From assembly GCA_002399435.1 (NCBI GenBank), contig DHDO01000055.1, forward strand, positions 11,307 through 31,586: DNA of 20,280 nt. Reading direction: 5' to 3'. Of the stretch, positions 16,030 to 20,280 are shown piece by piece. A model generated the notes under the pieces. It saw only the letters and a list, made by a program, of their open reading frames with translations, ran no database searches and was not told the DNA's origin. The translations under genes were made by a program, and so were the position numbers. Position 1 is the stretch's first letter. Every line of letters starts with the position of its first letter. The DNA comes from Firmicutes bacterium UBA4874. GTDB taxonomy: Bacteria > Bacillota > Clostridia > Caldicoprobacterales > DTU083.

Positions 16030-16058
16030 TGATTCGCCATAATAATCTATAGTCCTTC
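16030..16058 (-). promoter_or_regulatory. Sigma-H promoter candidate for spoVG
   Basis: Minus strand: GAAGGACTA (16058-16050) fits the sigma-H -35 RNAGGAWWW with one mismatch. After 11 bases, GGCGAATCA (16038-16030) fits the -10 RNNGAATWW with one mismatch. B. subtilis spoVG is a classic sigma-H gene. A 7-bp inverted repeat, TTCTGCC-TCT-GGCAGAA (16056-16072), overlaps the edge of the -35 and could be an operator. Confidence 0.65.
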
Positions 16059-16097
16059 TGCCTCTGGCAGAAAGAATATTAAATTACGGAAAATCTT

Positions 16098-16925
16098 TTA
16101 CACCTTATCCAAAAACCGATCTGCCGGAGATAACATAATCTTTCCATTTTGTTCATCAACCTGATCCAGGATCAAAAGCGATGTGTAGCCGGACACCATT
16201 TTTTCCGCCGGCTCCCTGGTGGCAATCACCACGCCGGTTCCAACCGTCTCCACATGAAATTCCTTCAGCAGCTCCTGCATCCCCCTGGCAGTCCCGCCGC
16301 CCTTCATGAAGTCATCCACGATCAGGGCCCTTTTCCCCTTTGTAACCGCCCTCTTCGACAGGGACATGGTCTGAATCCGTCCGGAGGAAGCCGTTACATA
16401 ATTGATGCTGACCAGCGGGCCTTCCGTGACGGAACTGTCCCGCCGGGCCACCACAACCGGGCAGCCGAGGTAAAATGCCGTCATAATCGCCACAGGAGTC
16501 CCCTTGGTTTCAACGGTGATCACAAAATCCGGCCGTTCGCCGGAAAAAAGAGACGCCAGAATCTCACCGATCCTGCGGATGCTCTGTGGGTGATAGAGAA
16601 TATCGTTTCGATAAATATAGCCACCGGCCAGAATACGATCCGGCTCAGACAGGGTATCGCACAGATCCCGGATAAAAGCTGCGGAGTCCGGAGGACAGGG
16701 CTTCGGCAGGAACCGTACGCCCCCTCCCGCTCCCGCCACCGACTCCAGGTCTCCAAGATGAAACGTCCGGAATGCTTCCCCAATCATGGCAATATCCTCG
16801 CAAACAGTGGCTTTGGATGCCTGAAAGAGCTCACTGAAGTGGCGCAGGGTGAAAATCTGCCAGGGATGACCTGGCAAAACCCTGGCTAAAACAGCGATCC
16901 GTTCATTTCTCTTGATCTTTGGCAC
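16098..16925 (-). CDS. purR: PurR-family purine repressor
   Basis: A 275-residue protein with the Bacillus PurR layout: an N-terminal winged-helix domain (about residues 1-75, including the [21 protein letters not shown] helix-turn-helix region) and a phosphoribosyltransferase-like domain with the PRPP loop [14 protein letters not shown]. PurR represses purine genes and is released by PRPP. The blocks [15 protein letters not shown] and [18 protein letters not shown] match the family. I chose GTG at 16925 because a seven-G SD lies eight bases upstream and the protein then aligns with B. subtilis PurR; the ATG at 16958 has no SD. The start overlaps the fabZ 3' end by 23 bases. Confidence 0.9.
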   Translation of the reverse strand: MPKIKRNERIAVLARVLPGHPWQIFTLRHFSELFQASKATVCEDIAMIGEAFRTFHLGDLESVAGAGGGVRFLPKPCPPDSAAFIRDLCDTLSEPDRILAGGYIYRNDILYHPQSIRRIGEILASLFSGERPDFVITVETKGTPVAIMTAFYLGCPVVVARRDSSVTEGPLVSINYVTASSGRIQTMSLSKRAVTKGKRALIVDDFMKGGGTARGMQELLKEFHVETVGTGVVIATREPAEKMVSGYTSLLILDQVDEQNGKIMLSPADRFLDKV

Positions 16926-17409
16926 AATAGAGTCCCCCCCGGCCTGGTGTTTCCGCATCGGTCAGGGCAAACAGGATCTGTCCCCCGGCCGCTGTCTCTC
17001 CGTCCACCGATGCGCGGACCGAAGCTTTGCCTATGAAGCTTTTCATTCGCGTGATCTCCGCCTCCAGAAGCAGTTGATCCCCAGGAATCACCTGCCGGCG
17101 GAACCGTACCTTGTCAATGCCGGCGAACAGGGCCAGCTTATTCTGTTGCCCCTTCCCGCCCAGCACCGCCGTGGCACCCAGTTGTGCCAGGGCCTCCAGA
17201 ATCAGTACACCCGGCATCACCGGATGGCCCGGAAAATGTCCCTGAAAAAAAGGCTCGTTTATGGTGACATTCTTGATCCCTTTGGCAGATTTGCCCGGGA
17301 TCAGCTCCGTCACCCGATCCACCAGCAGAAACGGATAGCGGTGGGGAATCCGTTTCATAATCCCATTGATGTCACAATCCATCTGTCCATCGTACTTTTC
17401 GTCTGTCAT
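16903..17409 (-). CDS. fabZ: 3-hydroxyacyl-ACP dehydratase FabZ
   Basis: A 168-residue hotdog-fold enzyme of type II fatty acid synthesis. Signatures are [13 protein letters not shown] (about residues 21-33) and [20 protein letters not shown], which contains the catalytic His and Glu. It dehydrates 3-hydroxyacyl-ACP to trans-2-enoyl-ACP. The C-terminus is about 15 residues longer than usual and overlaps purR. I chose the ATG at 17409 because GGGAGGG lies seven bases upstream; an in-frame ATG 54 bases earlier lacks an SD. It follows mbl after 81 bases. In B. subtilis fabZ also lies near mbl, separated by flhO and flhP, which are absent here. Confidence 0.96.
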   Translation of the reverse strand: MTDEKYDGQMDCDINGIMKRIPHRYPFLLVDRVTELIPGKSAKGIKNVTINEPFFQGHFPGHPVMPGVLILEALAQLGATAVLGGKGQQNKLALFAGIDKVRFRRQVIPGDQLLLEAEITRMKSFIGKASVRASVDGETAAGGQILFALTDAETPGRGGLYCAKDQEK

Positions 17410-17490
17410 AACAAAACCCTCCCACTGTAGCTGCCGACCTGTTAAAGGCTTGTCCCCGTCCATCCCGGCATTTCATGAACAGCGCCGGAA

Positions 17491-18525
17491 TCAATCGCTC
17501 ACCGGGACGCCCCTGTGATGCCCAAACAACGCCGATCTGGAGTAAAAGTCCAGGGACTCCAATGCTTTTCCAGTCCCCAGTGCCACACAGGACACGGCAT
17601 CCTCCGCCACACGCACGTCGATTTTGGTCAGCTGCTGCAGCAGCTTGTCAAATCCATAGAGAAGGGAACCGCCTCCCGTCATGATAATCCCCTGCTCACT
17701 GATGTCCGCCGCCAGCTCCGGAGGAGTCCTTTCCAGTATGGAGTGCACACACTCCGCAATCTCCTGAACCGGTTCCTCCAAAGCCTCCATCATTTCCATC
17801 GAAGAAACATGGATCACCCTGGGCAGACCGGAGACCAGATTGCGGCCGGTAACATCCATAAACAGCTCCTCTTCCCTGGGAAAGGCACAACCGATCTGCA
17901 TTTTCATCCTTTCCGCCGTCCCGTCTCCAATCAGCAGATTGTATTTTTTCCGCATATATTTTACAATTGCCTTGTCAAAGTCATTGCCGGCGACCTTAAT
18001 GCTCTCCGAAAGAACCGAGCCACCCAGGCAGATCACGGCAATGTCTGAAGTGCCTCCGCCAATGTCCACCACCATATGACCGCATGGCCTGGCAATATCC
18101 AGCCCGGCCCCTATGGCGGCTGCAATGGGCTCCTCAATCAGATAGGTCTTGCCAGCCCCGGCCTCCGAAGCGGCATCCAGAACCGCACGCTTTTCCACCT
18201 CAGTAACGCTGCTGGGAACACAGATTACCACACGGGGCTTGCCTGCCAGCTGTCTGCCGGTTACCCGGTTAAGGAAATACTTCAGCATTTTCTTTGTAAT
18301 GTGATAGTCCGAAATCACACCTTTCTCCAAAGGACGCATCGCAACGATATTGCCCGGCGTCCTGCCCAGCATTCTCTGCGCCTCACTGCCCACTGCCAGA
18401 ACCTGGCCGCTGTCCTTATCAATGGAGATCACGGAAGGCTCCCGCAGTACAATCCCCTTGCCCTTCATGTACACCAGTATACTGGCAGTGCCCAAATCGA
18501 TTCCGATATCCCTGAATCCCAACAA
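17491..18525 (-). CDS. mbl: MreB-family actin, Mbl type
   Basis: A 344-residue bacterial actin. The phosphate-1 motif is DIGIDLGTASILVYMKGKGI at the N-terminus; phosphate-2 is VVDIGGGTSDIAV; the adenosine motif GIIMTGGGSLLYGFD lies near the C-terminus. It guides lateral wall synthesis with the Rod complex under the membrane. Sequence such as VLAVGSEAQRMLGRTPGNIVAMRPL and its place right after spoIIID favour Mbl over MreB. The start is TTG at 18525 with AAGGTG nine bases upstream; a second TTG follows at once and an ATG nearby is in another frame. Confidence 0.93.
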   Translation of the reverse strand: MLGFRDIGIDLGTASILVYMKGKGIVLREPSVISIDKDSGQVLAVGSEAQRMLGRTPGNIVAMRPLEKGVISDYHITKKMLKYFLNRVTGRQLAGKPRVVICVPSSVTEVEKRAVLDAASEAGAGKTYLIEEPIAAAIGAGLDIARPCGHMVVDIGGGTSDIAVICLGGSVLSESIKVAGNDFDKAIVKYMRKKYNLLIGDGTAERMKMQIGCAFPREEELFMDVTGRNLVSGLPRVIHVSSMEMMEALEEPVQEIAECVHSILERTPPELAADISEQGIIMTGGGSLLYGFDKLLQQLTKIDVRVAEDAVSCVALGTGKALESLDFYSRSALFGHHRGVPVSD

Positions 18526-18899
18526 AAGTCATCTCACCTTTCTTACCCCTCGTTCATGGATCATAAAGAAATGCCCATATAAATATTCATTCCATTCCCG
18601 GTAACTGCCTAACCCCGGCATTTTAGCCAACAATATTACCGAATTACTGATGTTATTCTATTGTTATTCTATTTTTTTTTGAAGAATCCTCTTTTTCCGG
18701 GCAGAGAAAAGAAAAACACAGCCCGTTTTGCTTTTTCCGTAACGGAACTGTGGTAATAAGAAAAACACAGCCCATTTTGCTTTTACCGTAACGGAGCTGT
18801 GGTAATAAGAAAAACACAGCCCGTTTTGCTTTTTCCGTAATGGAGCTGTGTAAAATCGTATTCATTGAATATCCTGGAGTTTCCATACTTTCAGAAAGT
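18526..18899 (-). other. Gene-free spacer between spoIIID and mbl
   Basis: This 374-base stretch holds no credible gene. It contains three tandem terminator-like hairpins (18709-18851), a T-rich/A-rich block with a small 11-base direct repeat (18652-18673, GTTATTCTATT twice), and the mbl leader. I could not identify a convincing mbl promoter; the best -10-like sequences lack a -35. Confidence 0.7.
18709..18851 (-). repeat. Three tandem 49-bp terminator units
   Basis: Units begin at 18709, 18758 and 18807 with a constant 49-base period and only a few substitutions. In each, CACAG(C/T)TC and GGGCTGTG can pair on the minus strand (hairpins 18752-18717, 18801-18766 and 18850-18815), followed by TTTTTCTTATT or a similar T-rich tract. 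Differences in the stem keep pairing (G:C or G:T). The units follow spoIIID and look like a triplicated intrinsic terminator. Confidence 0.85.
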
Positions 18900-19157
18900 T
18901 CAGCCGATCATTCCGGACTTATATTTATTGTGGGTCGCTCTGCCGCCCCTTATGTGTCTCTCCGCTTTATTCTTTTCCAGTACCTTTTTTACTTCATTCG
19001 AAATGCTGGGGCTTATTTTTGGAAGGCGCTCCGACACATCCTTGTGAACTGTACTTTTACTCACTTTAAATACTTTTGCCGCTTCCCGTACCGTAGCTTG
19101 TGATTCAATAATGTAATTCGCAATTTCCACAGCCCTTTCCTCAATATAGTCCTTCAA
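18900..19157 (-). CDS. spoIIID: Mother-cell sporulation regulator SpoIIID
   Basis: An 85-residue DNA-binding protein. The start is KDYIEERAVEIANYIIES; the helix-turn-helix is at about residues 21-42 (TVREAAKVFKVSKSTVHKDV); then ERLPKISPSISNEVKKVL and the basic RHIRGGRATHNKYK segment, which contacts the minor groove in the B. subtilis protein. SpoIIID switches many sigma-E genes on or off and prepares sigma-K. The start is TTG at 19157 with a seven-G SD eight bases upstream. That SD lies within an inverted repeat that could hide it. It stands downstream of spoIIQ and is followed by tandem terminators. Confidence 0.95.
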   Translation of the reverse strand: MKDYIEERAVEIANYIIESQATVREAAKVFKVSKSTVHKDVSERLPKISPSISNEVKKVLEKNKAERHIRGGRATHNKYKSGMIG

Positions 19158-19166
19158 AATGAATAC

Positions 19167-19285
19167 CCCCCCTAACCAATATCTGTCTTGCGGCTTTGCG
19201 CCCCAATCAATTGACAGTGCTGCGAAATCGAATTCCCAGGTGCTGCAGCTTCACTATATTTAAATAGTTATGCAGGTTAGGGGGG
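19167..19285 (-). promoter_or_regulatory. Candidate structured leader of spoIIID masking its SD
   Basis: Minus strand: CCCCCCTAACC (19285-19275) is perfectly complementary to GGTTAGGGGGG (19177-19167), 97 bases apart. The second arm is the spoIIID SD. Between the arms are three smaller possible stems: ACTAT/ATAGT (near 19267-19252), GCTGC/GCAGC (near 19249-19219) and CTGTC/GACAG (near 19217-19183). The arrangement resembles a closed multi-branch RNA; no known riboswitch class was recognised. Confidence 0.35.
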
Positions 19286-19322
19286 AGATAGAATATCATT
19301 CCGAAATAAACTTGATTCCTGC

Positions 19323-20153
19323 CTATTTCCCCGGAAGGTATTCCATGGGGTCCTGATGCTCTCCGTTCTGTAACACTTCAAAATGCAGATGAGGATCATC
19401 TGTTATTTCAAAGGCGGCCGTTCTGCCGATGCCGCTGATGACTTGTCCCTTTTCCACCTTTTGTCCTTCCTGGACCATGTCCCCGGCGGACAGTCCCATA
19501 TATACGGTCTGCAGTCCGTCCCCATGGGACAGGGTGATGACGATTCCCTTCAGGGGGTCCTCCCCGATGCTTTCCACGGTACCGGGCAGTGCAGCCTTTA
19601 CCTCCGTGCCCACCGTGCCGGCAATATCCACGCCGGAATGCGTGGTCCATTCCTTCAGGGTTGAGGAAAATACCAACTCATCCATGGAGTAATTCCGGAT
19701 CATTTCTCCTGCTACAGGAGCGCCCATCTTTTTGGAATCCGCATTGTTTTGCGCAGATACCGGAACGGTTTTTGCATTCTCCTGCTTCGTCTCCGCCGGA
19801 ACATTCGGAGCGGCCGGCTTCTTTTCCGGAACCGTCCGGTTCGCAACCGGCTGTTCTGACGGCGCAGCCGTTCGGTTTTCACCCTTTTCGGTATTCTTCC
19901 CTCCGGTGAGATCCACGATGTCCCCCTTTGATAAATCCGGCGATTTCGTCGGCTCCTCCTGAACCACTTCCGGCTTCTTCCGGATATTCCAGGGGGTCTT
20001 GCCCAACCTGCCATGCGTCAGAAAAGCAGTGGCTCCAATAATGCACAGACACAGCAGCAAAAGAAGGGAAAACCCATACTTCTCAGCAAATCCCGTGAAA
20101 TTTTTCCGGTTGAATACTTTTTTCCATCTTTCTTTCCATGATAATTTCTCCAT
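19323..20153 (-). CDS. spoIIQ: SpoIIQ-like M23 (LytM) peptidase
   Basis: A 276-residue membrane-anchored protein. One membrane segment (about residues 27-45), a long Pro/Ala/Glu/Lys-rich linker (about 50-145) and a C-terminal LytM/M23 domain. Zinc ligands look complete: His172 and Asp176 (THSGVDIAG) and His255/His257 (DPHLHFEV). The usual Tyr-x-His-Leu is Tyr-Met-Gly-Leu here. SpoIIQ spans the forespore membrane and binds SpoIIIAH, linking forespore and mother cell during engulfment; it lies upstream of spoIIID as in other spore formers. An intact zinc site is known in clostridial SpoIIQ, unlike B. subtilis. I chose the ATG at 20153, with GGAGG seven bases upstream. Confidence 0.9.
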   Translation of the reverse strand: MEKLSWKERWKKVFNRKNFTGFAEKYGFSLLLLLCLCIIGATAFLTHGRLGKTPWNIRKKPEVVQEEPTKSPDLSKGDIVDLTGGKNTEKGENRTAAPSEQPVANRTVPEKKPAAPNVPAETKQENAKTVPVSAQNNADSKKMGAPVAGEMIRNYSMDELVFSSTLKEWTTHSGVDIAGTVGTEVKAALPGTVESIGEDPLKGIVITLSHGDGLQTVYMGLSAGDMVQEGQKVEKGQVISGIGRTAAFEITDDPHLHFEVLQNGEHQDPMEYLPGK

Positions 20154-20170
20154 AATACCACCTCCAGTGG

Positions 20171-20200
20171 TAGTTTTGCCAAATTTAGGGCAATCCATAC
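20171..20200 (-). promoter_or_regulatory. Possible sigma-F promoter of spoIIQ
   Basis: Minus strand: GTATG (20200-20196), a 15-base spacer, then GGCAAAACTA (20180-20171). The -10 fits the sigma-F pattern GGNNANAHTR at every defined position and the -35 fits GYATA at four of five. B. subtilis spoIIQ is a sigma-F gene. A caution: the predicted start falls near 20164-20168, which puts the SD almost at the RNA 5' end. Confidence 0.4.
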
Positions 20201-20257
20201 CATTGGAGGCAATGTTTTCTGAATGATCCTGCGGTATGCAGGCTCTGTCAATCGTTT

Positions 20258-20280
20258 AGTCATTCAGTCATTCAGTCATT
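20258..20280. repeat. Short 8-bp tandem repeat at window edge
   Basis: AGTCATTC is repeated almost three times up to the end of the window (20258, 20266, 20274). It lies upstream of spoIIQ and may continue outside the window. No function is suggested. Confidence 0.7.

Noticed and set aside
18709..18851. Possible CRISPR array.
   Set aside because: The copies are contiguous without unique spacers and each carries a terminator-like hairpin; no cas genes are present.
18653..18886. A minus-strand open frame of 77 codons across the 49-bp repeats.
   Set aside because: The period is not a multiple of three, so each unit is read in a different frame; the units look like terminators.
19178..19217. 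A GCGCAAAGCC segment in the spoIIID leader, reminiscent of the c-di-GMP-I (GEMM) riboswitch core.
   Set aside because: The partner GGCAAACC, the GAAA tetraloop hairpin and the receptor arm are missing, so only about ten bases resemble it.
19167..19285. A small MITE-like element with 11-bp terminal inverted repeats.
   Set aside because: No flush target-site duplication flanks the arms, and one arm serves as the spoIIID SD.

Overview
The window reads as the chromosome of an endospore-forming Firmicute of the class Clostridia. The evidence is a dense set of sporulation genes (spoIIQ, spoIIID, spoVG, spoVT, a SpoVB-type flippase, a SpoIID-type protein, yabP, yabQ), Firmicutes-type SD sequences and moderate GC. 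I cannot place it below class. Every gene I can support is on the minus strand, so transcription runs from high to low coordinates. The long open frames on the plus strand are antisense shadows. No phage, IS element, CRISPR array or defence system is visible.

Region by region, in transcription order: (1) 20.2-16.1 kb holds spoIIQ, spoIIID, an mreB-family gene (mbl), fabZ and purR. The first four match the B. subtilis spoIIQ/spoIIID/mbl/fabZ neighbourhood, and fabZ overlaps purR. (2) 16.1-8.7 kb holds spoVG, then a compact run glmU-prs-pth-(small membrane protein)-mfd, as at the B. subtilis purR-to-mfd locus. (3) 8.7-3.4 kb holds prsA, spoVT, a SpoVB-like flippase, mazG and hup. (4) 3.4-0 kb holds rqcP, a spoIID-type gene, yabP, yabQ, divIC, a yabR-like S1 gene and an initiator tRNA cut by the window edge. 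The content joins precursor supply for the wall (GlmU), PRPP synthesis (Prs), translation quality control (Pth, RqcP), repair (Mfd), cell shape and division (Mbl, DivIC), and the forespore/mother-cell programme.

Several promoters fit alternative sigma factors: sigma-H before spoVG, sigma-E before yabP, sigma-G before spoVT and, less securely, sigma-F before spoIIQ. Intrinsic terminators follow spoIIID (three tandem copies), spoVG, spoVT, hup and the spoIID-type gene.

The observations most worth a second look are: a GlmU whose uridyltransferase half has lost its signature residues while the acetyltransferase half looks intact; an exact 51-bp tandem duplication that copies the prsA promoter together with the 3' end of mfd; a triplicated 49-bp terminator after spoIIID; an 11-bp inverted repeat that could sequester the spoIIID ribosome binding site; and a very small PrsW-like membrane protein between pth and mfd. 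I found no clearly novel multi-gene system; this is mostly a conserved core and sporulation region with unusual local details.
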